Part shown: positions 1 to 4,773 of the stretch, piece by piece
How positions within the stretch are numbered: position 1 is the stretch's first letter
How the letters are laid out: every line of letters begins with the position of its first letter
Origin: Clostridiaceae bacterium
GTDB taxonomy: Bacteria; Bacillota; Clostridia; DSM-8532
Direction of reading: 5' to 3'
DNA: 5,106 bases
NCBI GenBank assembly: GCA_025361665.1
Contig: JANYKF010000147.1
Coordinates: forward strand, 1 to 5,106
Translations under genes and position numbers: made by a program
The notes under the pieces: generated by a model
The model's database searches: none
Seen by the model: only the letters and a program-made list of their open reading frames with translations
Told to the model about the DNA's origin: nothing

Positions 1-1007
1 ATGACGGAGATATTCCAGCCCATGGCAATCCAAGTTGCGTGAAATCCCAACCGGTATGCTTCGTCGAATTTCCCTGCGCCCACAAGACGCCCAACAAGGA
101 TTTGCGTGCTTTGACCAACCGAGTAGCCGATGGTCTGGACAAAGCCTATCAGGTTCGACGCATAGGCAAAGCTGGCCAAAGCGGTCGTCCCGAAGGCGGT
201 CAGGAAAAAGGTCAGGCTGATGTTGGCGATGCTGTAGGCGAGATTGTCCCCCGATCCGGGTATGCCGATGCGCAGGATCTCGCGGATGACGGCTGCGGGA
301 AACGGTCTCTCAAGATGCAGGCGGATTTTGTAGTGCAGTGCGCACGCAATCATCGCCACGAGCCCCATGGACTGGGTGAATGCGGTCCAGCCCGCGATGC
401 CGGCCAACCCCAGATCCGGCAGCCCGAAGGGGCGCAGGATGATGATCGTGTTCCCGACCAGGTTGAACAGGTTCATCCCGAGAAAGACAAACATGGGGGC
501 GCGTGCTTTTCCGTAGTTGCGCATGATGGTGCCGAATGTGAAATTCAGGCCCTGCAGGATGCAAAGTCCGCCGACAATGGTGAAATAGGTGCCGGTGTAT
601 GCCAGCACTTTTCCGGTCAGCCCCATCAGGATGAGGATCGGATGGTGGAACAGCAATACGAGAATGCCCACCGTGACGCCGATACCCGCGTTGAGAACGA
701 CGGCGACGCTCGAAGCCGTTGCCGCGCGTTCCTTGTTGCCCGCACCCAGATGCTGCGATACGACGACCGCGGTTCCCAGGGTGACGAACATGAACAGCAT
801 GTTGATGAACATGCCCAACTGATTGGCGACGCCAACCGCGGCGACGGCTTCCATATTGTACTTGCTGAGCAGGAATATGTTGACAATCCCCATGCCCCTG
901 GCCAGACTGTTCTCGACAAAGATGGGCCATGCGAGATCCTTCAATGTAAGTTTCCGTGTCACAGACCGCCCTCCGCCGTTTTCTCCTGCAACTCCGCCAT
1001 CGTTCAA
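1..1007 (-). CDS. MATE-family multidrug/metabolite exporter, C-terminus cut by window edge
   Basis: This is an inner-membrane secondary transporter of the MATE family, whose members export drugs, dyes or metabolites in exchange for H+ or Na+. The reading frame is open from the TTG at 1007 to the window edge, giving 335 residues. Full MATE proteins have about 450, so roughly the last quarter lies outside. Alternating hydrophobic segments run throughout. The MATE signature SQHLGAGN is at residues 84-91, and its second-half counterpart (GQSTQILVGRLVGAGK) is at about 298-313, showing the two-fold internal repeat. The domain begins at about residue 20 (LTLKDLAWPIFVEN). The TTG start is chosen because GGAGG lies exactly 7 nt upstream. 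A GTG at 962 (residue 16) is the alternative but has no ribosome-binding site at a normal distance. The gene lies 74 nt downstream of the lacI-type gene on the same strand and is probably cotranscribed with it. The substrate cannot be deduced. Confidence 0.93.
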   Translation of the reverse strand, partial: MNDGGVAGENGGGRSVTRKLTLKDLAWPIFVENSLARGMGIVNIFLLSKYNMEAVAAVGVANQLGMFINMLFMFVTLGTAVVVSQHLGAGNKERAATASSVAVVLNAGIGVTVGILVLLFHHPILILMGLTGKVLAYTGTYFTIVGGLCILQGLNFTFGTIMRNYGKARAPMFVFLGMNLFNLVGNTIIILRPFGLPDLGLAGIAGWTAFTQSMGLVAMIACALHYKIRLHLERPFPAAVIREILRIGIPGSGDNLAYSIANISLTFFLTAFGTTALASFAYASNLIGFVQTIGYSVGQSTQILVGRLVGAGKFDEAYRLGFHATWIAMGWNISV

Positions 1008-1012
1008 TTGAT

Positions 1013-1019
1013 CTCCTCC
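1013..1019 (-). promoter_or_regulatory. Shine-Dalgarno site deciding the TTG start of the MATE gene
   Basis: The minus strand reads GGAGGAG here. The GGAGG core is 7 nt from the TTG at 1007-1005, which is in frame with the MATE protein. An ATG at 1000-998 is 12-14 nt from the site and opens a different frame of only 13 codons, whose TGA overlaps the in-frame GTG at 962. The spacing therefore favours TTG. Confidence 0.7.
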
Positions 1020-1081
1020 ATGGTCCCCTGCACCTCAAAGCTCCATTCATTCAATGGTTCTCCGGAAGTGCCGACTTGCCG

Positions 1082-2092
1082 CTATGTCTCCCGTTCCAGG
1101 CATCCGCACGAGTTCCTCAACACGACGGGAGCCGGCATGATCAAGTCCACATAGGGCCGTTCCGGGTTTTCGAGGGTGTCCAGCAGCTGCTCGACCGCTG
1201 CTGCTCCTTGTCCAAAACAGTTCACGTTGACCGTAGTCAAGGCAGGCCGAAGGTACCTGGAGCTGGGCACATCATCAAATCCGACAATCGCGATGTCTTT
1301 GGGGATGGCGTATCCGCATTCCGCAGCCGCTGAGATGGCTCCGATGGCCATTCGGTCATTTCCCGCAAAGATGGCCCTCGGAGGACGAGGAAGGCCCAGC
1401 AATGCCTTGGCACCGGCAAATCCGCTGGATTCCGTGAATTCGCCAGCGACAACCCATCCGTCCCGAACCGCCATGCCATGGTCCCGCAATGCCTGCAGAT
1501 AGCCCGTCAGCCGCTCCCCACTGTGAATCTGGGCCTCCGGTCCGCATATGAACGCGATTTCCCCGTAATGATGGTCCACAATCAGGTGCCTGGTCATCTG
1601 ATACGCTCCCGATTGGTTGTCCGGCCTGACCTTGTTGTGGTGAAGCCCAGGGATGGCGCCCCCAAGCATGACGAACGGAATATTCTGCCGGGCGAGCCGT
1701 TTTACATACTGGCCCGTGCTCGAACGGGCGGCCACCACCACGCCGTCGATCCGGGTTGTCAAAAGCTGCAGGAACAGGTTCTGCTCATCCATGTCTTCGC
1801 AGGTATATATCAGCAGATGGTATGCCCTTGATTTGGAAACACTTTCAGCGCCGCGAATCAATTCTGTGAAAAAAGGGTCCGTGATGTGCGGCAGCACAAT
1901 CGCAAGGGTCTCGGTAGTCCGATTGGCCAGATTGCGGGCGGTCGGGCTGGGTGAATAGGCCATGGCTTCAGCCGTCTCGAATATCCGTCGTTTTGTTTCC
2001 CCGCTGATGCGCGGATGGCCGTTGAACGCTCGGGATACTGTGGCGATGGAGACCCCGGCCTTTTGGGCAAGCATGTAGATGGTTGGTTTCAT
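1082..2092 (-). CDS. LacI-family transcriptional regulator
   Basis: This is a DNA-binding repressor of the LacI/GalR family, usually a dimer or tetramer whose operator affinity is set by a small ligand, often a sugar. From the ATG at 2092 it has 336 residues, typical of the family. The N-terminal helix-turn-helix is clear: IYMLAQKAGVSIATVSRAFN at about residues 4-23. A hinge region follows (SPTARNLANRTTE, about 43-55), then a periplasmic-binding-protein-like sensor domain beginning LAIVLPHITDPFFTELIRG. Late motifs are IFAGNDRMAIGAI and IAIVGFDDVPSSRYLRPALTTV, and it ends VLRNSCGCLERET. An ATG at 2134 would add 14 residues. The 2092 start is preferred because family members begin a few residues before the helix-turn-helix, but neither start has a strong Shine-Dalgarno. 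The operator and promoter just upstream suggest autorepression, and the MATE gene follows as a likely operon partner. The effector is unknown. Confidence 0.95.
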   Translation of the reverse strand: MKPTIYMLAQKAGVSIATVSRAFNGHPRISGETKRRIFETAEAMAYSPSPTARNLANRTTETLAIVLPHITDPFFTELIRGAESVSKSRAYHLLIYTCEDMDEQNLFLQLLTTRIDGVVVAARSSTGQYVKRLARQNIPFVMLGGAIPGLHHNKVRPDNQSGAYQMTRHLIVDHHYGEIAFICGPEAQIHSGERLTGYLQALRDHGMAVRDGWVVAGEFTESSGFAGAKALLGLPRPPRAIFAGNDRMAIGAISAAAECGYAIPKDIAIVGFDDVPSSRYLRPALTTVNVNCFGQGAAAVEQLLDTLENPERPYVDLIMPAPVVLRNSCGCLERET

Positions 2093-2150
2093 GAAACGAT
2101 GCCCCGCATGGAATTCTGCCTGTCTGGCATTCATGAGTCCGACAAGTCCA

Positions 2151-2185
2151 CCATCTTTTTGCGTAAGCGCTTACGCATAAGATGG
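2151..2185. repeat. Extended dyad enclosing the operator
   Basis: The 18-bp palindrome is flanked by a second pair of arms, CCATCTT at 2151-2157 and AAGATGG at 2179-2185. They are separated from the core by 2 nt on one side and 1 nt on the other. The dyad therefore has 16 complementary pairs per side. Transcribed on the minus strand, it would fold into a long hairpin at the extreme 5' end of the regulator mRNA. Confidence 0.8.
2160..2177. promoter_or_regulatory. Perfect 18-bp LacI-type operator palindrome
   Basis: TGCGTAAGCGCTTACGCA is a perfect even-length palindrome with a central CG, the usual form of LacI/GalR-family operators. It sits between the promoter of the adjacent lacI-type gene and its start codon, at about +6 to +23 relative to the inferred start site near 2183. 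It is the obvious candidate site for the regulator encoded next to it, acting by blocking promoter clearance or elongation. Binding is inferred, not shown. Confidence 0.85.
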
Positions 2186-2189
2186 AATG

Positions 2190-2218
2190 AGTCTACCGCA
2201 TCCATTTCGCAATGTCAA
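2190..2218 (-). promoter_or_regulatory. Sigma70-type promoter of the lacI-MATE operon
   Basis: On the minus strand, TTGACA (2218-2213) is followed by a 17-nt spacer and TAGACT (2195-2190). The -35 is a 6/6 match and the -10 a 4/6 match to consensus, with ideal spacing. The start site should fall near 2183, just before the operator palindrome. Confidence 0.75.
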
Positions 2219-2220
2219 CC

Positions 2221-2248
2221 GGCATTTAGGCTTCGGCGTTTAGGCATC
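2221..2248. repeat. Two tandem 14-bp repeats upstream of the lacI promoter
   Basis: GGCATTTAGGCTTC (2221-2234) is followed directly by GGCGTTTAGGCATC (2235-2248), 12 of 14 positions identical, then a partial GGCTTC. The array starts 3 bp upstream of the -35 element of the minus-strand promoter. It could be a protein-binding site or simple-sequence drift, and nothing more can be read from it. Confidence 0.5.
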
Positions 2249-2283
2249 GGCTTCAAGATATATTCCGACTAATCCACAAGCAT

Positions 2284-2463
2284 ATGCGCAAAATAATCAT
2301 CCTGCTCCTTCTATTCCTGTTTTGTCATGGCACGCAGGGCTCGCATGGTAAACCGGGTGCCGCAAGATTGCCACGACCCCCCCTGCTGAGATATACTGTC
2401 TTCAATAACACAGGGGGGGTCGCCCTTGTTTTTCGATTACAAGACATATGGAGTCCCGTTTGA
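2284..2463 (+). CDS. Uncertain 59-residue ORF with a signal-peptide-like N-terminus
   Basis: An ATG at 2284 opens 59 codons ending at TGA 2461-2463. The start, MRKIIILLLLFLFCHGTQG, has a positive N-region followed by a hydrophobic stretch, as in a Sec signal peptide. The Cys at residue 14 is preceded by FLF, which does not fit a lipobox. The rest is proline- and glycine-containing with no recognisable family. Against it: no convincing Shine-Dalgarno precedes the ATG, no good plus-strand promoter is visible upstream, and its last 38 nt overlap the start of the membrane-protein gene in another frame. It may be a leader peptide, a remnant of a secreted protein, or chance. Confidence 0.25.
   Translation: MRKIIILLLLFLFCHGTQGSHGKPGAARLPRPPLLRYTVFNNTGGVALVFRLQDIWSPV
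2368..2397 (+). promoter_or_regulatory. Probable sigma70 promoter of the YwaF-type gene
   Basis: TTGCCA (2368-2373), an 18-nt spacer and TATACT (2392-2397) each match consensus at 5 of 6 positions. The start site would be near 2404, giving a leader of about 22 nt that contains the G-rich Shine-Dalgarno. The spacer holds a run of seven C, the left arm of an inverted repeat. Confidence 0.6.
2374..2422. repeat. Perfect 12-bp inverted repeat with C7/G7 tracts around the YwaF-type promoter
   Basis: CGACCCCCCCTG (2374-2385) and CAGGGGGGGTCG (2411-2422) are exact reverse complements separated by 25 nt. The left arm lies in the -35/-10 spacer and the right arm covers the Shine-Dalgarno of the TTG start at 2426. 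If transcription starts near 2404, only the right arm is in the mRNA and the repeat would act as DNA. A longer transcript from upstream would instead form a hairpin hiding the ribosome-binding site. A U-rich tract (TTGTTTTT) follows from 2426, so premature termination is also conceivable. Confidence 0.8.
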
Positions 2464-3196
2464 ACCTTATACACTGCAGCACCTTGTCGCCGTCATCCTT
2501 TTCCTCATTGTGCCTCTTTCACTGATTTTCATGTTCCGCAATCAAATCCGGCAATCAAAAAGCGAACGATGGATCCGGTATGGCATCGTTACCTTTGGCA
2601 TGCTGACGGAATTCAGCCTATACACATGCTACGTTCTCCATGGCATAACCGATTGGAGGATGATCGTGCCGTTCGGCATCTGCGGCCTATCTCTCTACTT
2701 CACATGTTTTTCCATGCTGACCTTGAACAGGGCCGCTTCGAAAATCTGCTATTTCTTCGTATTCGGCGCCTTCTTCTCCTTCCTGATTCCTGATCTGTCG
2801 CATGGTTTTGAGCGTATCCGCTATTACCAGTTTTTCATTGTACACGGCACAATCTTCGCCAATGTCCTTTACCTGAACCTCATCCATGGATTGCGGCCGA
2901 CCAGGAAGGCTTTCATGCAGGCGAACCTGATTCTTTTCGGGTTGCTGGCACTGGCGTATGGGGTCGATCAGGCCGTCCATTTCAGTTTTTTCTACCTGAT
3001 CGAGCCGCCATTCCATCAGATGCCCGTCTATCAGTATCTATATGATACGAATCGCGTCCTATTTACGATTTCCGCCGTGATCAGCTACTTCATCGTCTTG
3101 TCTTGCACGTACCTGCTGGCACGGGTGACCGGACTGGTCCGCCTGCCCGATGATGCACACCAATACCGGTTGTTGAAACAGGAGGATGCACCGTGA
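2426..3196 (+). CDS. TIGR02206/YwaF-family integral membrane protein
   Basis: This is a 256-residue protein with about seven membrane helices, near residues 18-37, 50-71, 78-100, 106-122, 131-152, 164-190 and 209-232. It belongs to the TIGR02206 group typified by Bacillus YwaF (about 230-240 residues), which is related to animal TMEM164. Recognisable parts are the N-terminal pattern of an aromatic stretch then LQHLVAV, the IPDL loop at 121-124, RYYQFFIVHGTI at 132-143 and HGLRPT at 154-159. The bacterial function is not established. TMEM164 is reported to be a lipid acyltransferase, but transferring that role here would be speculation. The start is TTG, the first plausible in-frame start after a TGA at 2387 apart from a CTG, with seven G's ending 6 nt upstream. 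The C-terminal tail (about 233-256) is polar. The gene is the only plus-strand gene of note and converges on the tRNA gene with no evident plus-strand terminator. Confidence 0.88.
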   Translation: MFFDYKTYGVPFEPYTLQHLVAVILFLIVPLSLIFMFRNQIRQSKSERWIRYGIVTFGMLTEFSLYTCYVLHGITDWRMIVPFGICGLSLYFTCFSMLTLNRAASKICYFFVFGAFFSFLIPDLSHGFERIRYYQFFIVHGTIFANVLYLNLIHGLRPTRKAFMQANLILFGLLALAYGVDQAVHFSFFYLIEPPFHQMPVYQYLYDTNRVLFTISAVISYFIVLSCTYLLARVTGLVRLPDDAHQYRLLKQEDAP

Positions 3197-3267
3197 GGAT
3201 CTTCAGCCTGAAAACAATGAAAAAGGCTGCAGATTGCCAAATCCGAAGCCTTCATAAGAAGAAGTGA
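3193..3267 (+). CDS. Possible 24-codon ORF coupled to the YwaF-type gene
   Basis: A GTG at 3193 overlaps the TGA stop of the preceding gene (GTGA) and has GGAGG 7 nt upstream (3181-3185), the classic layout for translational coupling. The frame runs 24 codons to TGA 3265-3267 and ends in HKKK. The product is basic and matches nothing recognisable. The Shine-Dalgarno could be a by-product of the codons CAG GAG in the upstream gene. Part of the ORF overlaps a minus-strand terminator hairpin. It may be the stump of a lost operon partner or chance. Confidence 0.2.
   Translation: MRIFSLKTMKKAADCQIRSLHKKK
3219..3252 (-). terminator. Intrinsic terminator for minus-strand transcripts (tRNA-Leu)
   Basis: AAGGCT (3223-3228) pairs with AGCCTT (3247-3252). 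After two mismatches the helix continues inward with GATT/AATC-type pairs around a 4-nt loop. On the minus strand the hairpin is followed by five T's (3224-3220, partly in the stem) and C. It lies 66 nt past the CCA end of the tRNA gene. On the plus strand the hairpin is followed by CATAAGAAGAAG, so it should not terminate the membrane-protein transcript. Confidence 0.6.
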
Positions 3268-3292
3268 CCATAAAATGACCATTTGAACTATT

Positions 3293-3305
3293 GGGGATTA
3301 TCCCC
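3293..3305. repeat. Short hairpin GGGGATTATCCCC beyond the tRNA 3' end
   Basis: GGGGA and TCCCC form a 5-bp stem around a 3-nt loop, 13 nt past the tRNA CCA end. No T-run follows on either strand, so it is not a terminator by itself. It may form in the tRNA precursor trailer and affect 3' processing. Confidence 0.4.
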
Positions 3306-3317
3306 CAGCCCTGAGAG

Positions 3318-3403
3318 TGGTGCCCGTGGCCGGATTCGAACCGGCACGCCTGTTACAGCAACGGATTTTAAGTCCGGTGTGTCTGCCGTTCCACCACACG
3401 GGC
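3318..3403 (-). tRNA. tRNA-Leu(UAA), CCA encoded
   Basis: The minus strand folds as a class II tRNA. The acceptor stem is GCCCGTG (3403-3397) with CACGGGC (3328-3322), then discriminator A (3321) and encoded CCA (3320-3318). The D arm has the leucine-type GTGGAACGGCAGACAC. The anticodon loop CTTAAAA carries TAA at 3370-3368. A 15-nt variable arm contains CTG-TAA-CAG. The T arm is GCCGG-TTCGAAT-CCGGC. The mature length is 83 nt without CCA. The sequence resembles Escherichia coli tRNA-Leu(UAA) in the D arm and anticodon loop. Position 27-43 is a C-U mismatch at the top of the anticodon stem, while all other anticodon-stem pairs are canonical. It reads UUA and, by wobble, UUG codons. It has its own promoter upstream and a terminator downstream. 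Confidence 0.97.
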
Positions 3404-3480
3404 ACGCTGACGTCATTCAACCATAGGCATCCGGGTAGAATCTCACGTTTTTCCGTACAGCTGGGCAAGACTGCCAAATC

Positions 3481-3509
3481 ATTGTACCTTAGGGTTTGGA
3501 GCGTGTCAA
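3481..3509 (-). promoter_or_regulatory. Strong sigma70 promoter of the tRNA-Leu gene
   Basis: On the minus strand, TTGACA (3509-3504) is followed by a 17-nt spacer and TACAAT (3486-3481), matching consensus at 6/6 and 5/6 with ideal spacing. The start near 3474 gives a precursor leader of about 70 nt before the mature 5' end at 3403. A second TTGACA at 3536-3531 has no -10 partner. Confidence 0.82.
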
Positions 3510-3613
3510 ACCGCATTTTTAACAGGTATCTGTCAAGTGAGAGTTGGGAAATATCCAAATCCAAAATGTACTGCGTGTGACCCGGTCGCATTTATTCCAC
3601 GGTCCAGTTGACC

Positions 3614-3733
3614 ATGAGCCTCTGCCGTCAATACCTTCCTAATTCCTTCGCCAGCCTGATGATGCCACGGAAAATGAGCCTCTGCCGTCAATACCGCCCC
3701 AATTCCTTCACCAGCCTGATGATGCCCTGGAAA
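3614..3733 (-). repeat. Tandem 60-bp duplication of the UroD-type gene's 3' end
   Basis: Positions 3614-3673 and 3674-3733 are adjacent 60-bp copies differing at 6 sites (54/60 identical). The 3674-3733 copy holds the last 14 codons and stop of the UroD-type gene plus 14-15 bp beyond. The 3614-3673 copy lies after that stop. Because the period is 20 codons it stays in frame, encoding FRGIIRLAKELGRY and a stop against FQGIIRLVKELGRY and a stop in the gene. Three of the six differences (Leu, Gly and Arg codons) are synonymous, one changes Val to Ala, and two adjacent ones change Gln to Arg. Confidence 0.92.
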
Positions 3734-4755
3734 TCTTCCAGACTCACACTGTCCGGAATGGAATGATCGGAGGCGAAGATGTATCCGCCGTTTTCCTTCA
3801 TGATGGGAATCACCGCGCGCATTTCCGCCTGGATGGCTTCCGGCTGGTCCCATAAAACAGCATTGATGCCGCCATGAAGGACAACGCGGTCACCATATTT
3901 CCGTTTCAGCGCAACCGGATTCATGCCGGCTTTCACTTCCAGCGGATTGATGGCGTCGATGCCGATTTCCAGCAGATCCGGCACCAGCGGGTTGATGTCT
4001 CCGCAGGAGTGCAGGTGCGCCACCATCCCTTTTGAATGCGCCCATTCAACAGCACGCTTGTGCACGGGCTTCAGGAGCTCCCTGTACATCTTCAGCGAGA
4101 AGAACTGGTTGTTCTTGTAGCCCATGTCGTCCGGCCAATGCACGCTGTCGAAGGTATATCCCGCAGCCAGGACCTGCTCGAAGATGGCGATGTCCACATC
4201 CAGATAGTGGTTGAACATGTCGACGCACCACTCCGGCTCCTCCATCAGCGCGATGAGAAGGGTTTCAGTCCCCACCGCCCAGGAATGCGCCACATCGAAC
4301 CCGAACCAGAAATACGCCTGAATCCACTGGTCTTCCGCCTTCCATTTCGGCCAGTTGTGCTTCAGGGCATCCCAGTCAACCCGGACGCCTTCCGGCGTCA
4401 TGCGGGCCTTCGCCTTTTTCCAGGCTTCCGCGTCCTTGATGGTGAAATCCATGAATTCCGGCGTGGATGTCGCATGCTTCCATTGTTTCAGCGTTGCGCC
4501 CCAGCCGGTTGTGAAGATTTTGTACCGGTCGTTTTCCTCGATCGTGTGCACATCATATTGCGGGCTGTTGTCCGCGTAAATGGCGGCCACCTTGTCCAGA
4601 CCGAAAAAATCGCGATAATCCATGCCCAACGGCATGCCTTCCCGCTCCCATCGTTCGATGGTGGTTCCCCAGGGGCTGTCGCTGATGGGAACCCGGTCTG
4701 CCTCCTTGTGTGCGAACATCCGCTGGAACCTTTGCCTGGTTGTCATTTCCGTCAT
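3688..4755 (-). CDS. Uroporphyrinogen decarboxylase (UroD) superfamily protein, probable methyltransferase-like enzyme
   Basis: This is a 355-residue TIM-barrel protein of the URO-D superfamily, in the branch outside haem synthesis that includes corrinoid-dependent methyltransferases such as MtaA/MtbA. The N-terminus (TTRQRFQRMFAHKEADRVPI, 5-24) is characteristic, with WGTTIERWEREGMP at 29-42. DDMGYKNNQFFS at 209-220 and LLKPVHKR at 227-234 mark the barrel. H-L-H-S-C-G-D at 247-253 carries the H-x-C pair that binds zinc in MtaA/MtbA. HGGIN is at 294-298 and ASDHSIPDSVSLEDF at 338-352. A C-terminal cysteine, the usual third zinc ligand, is absent, so the metal site or the reaction may differ. 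The substrate is unknown and haem synthesis is unlikely. The start at 4755 is fixed by GGAGG 7 nt upstream (4767-4763). It follows the next gene upstream by 18 nt, so the two are probably one operon. The 3' end is duplicated downstream. Confidence 0.92.
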   Translation of the reverse strand: MTEMTTRQRFQRMFAHKEADRVPISDSPWGTTIERWEREGMPLGMDYRDFFGLDKVAAIYADNSPQYDVHTIEENDRYKIFTTGWGATLKQWKHATSTPEFMDFTIKDAEAWKKAKARMTPEGVRVDWDALKHNWPKWKAEDQWIQAYFWFGFDVAHSWAVGTETLLIALMEEPEWCVDMFNHYLDVDIAIFEQVLAAGYTFDSVHWPDDMGYKNNQFFSLKMYRELLKPVHKRAVEWAHSKGMVAHLHSCGDINPLVPDLLEIGIDAINPLEVKAGMNPVALKRKYGDRVVLHGGINAVLWDQPEAIQAEMRAVIPIMKENGGYIFASDHSIPDSVSLEDFQGIIRLVKELGRY

Positions 4756-4773
4756 GCCGATACCTCCGGGATT

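Noticed and set aside
310..1050. Minus-strand 246-codon frame overlapping the MATE gene
   Set aside because: It is Arg- and His-rich without hydrophobic segments, and is out of frame with the MATE motifs in the same DNA.
39..1154. Long plus-strand open frame opposite the MATE gene
   Set aside because: Its translation is rich in Gln, Asp, Gly and His with no domain, and it lies antisense to a clearly recognisable MATE protein and runs into the lacI-type gene. It is a shadow of high-GC coding sequence.
1082..2134. Longer lacI-type start at ATG 2134
   Set aside because: It adds 14 residues not typical of the family before the helix-turn-helix and has no better ribosome-binding site. It is kept only as an alternative.
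2131..2154. Seven-codon ORF upstream of the lacI-type gene, overlapping ATG 2134
   Set aside because: There is no Shine-Dalgarno, it is very short, and the overlap depends on the less likely start.
2374..2433. Inverted repeat plus TTGTTTTT read as an intrinsic terminator
   Set aside because: The loop is 25 nt, the T tract is interrupted and includes the start codon of the downstream gene, and a good promoter sits inside the repeat. It is kept as a regulatory repeat, not called a terminator.
3293..3305. GGGGATTATCCCC hairpin as a terminator
   Set aside because: No T-run follows on either strand. The hairpin at 3219-3252 fits much better.
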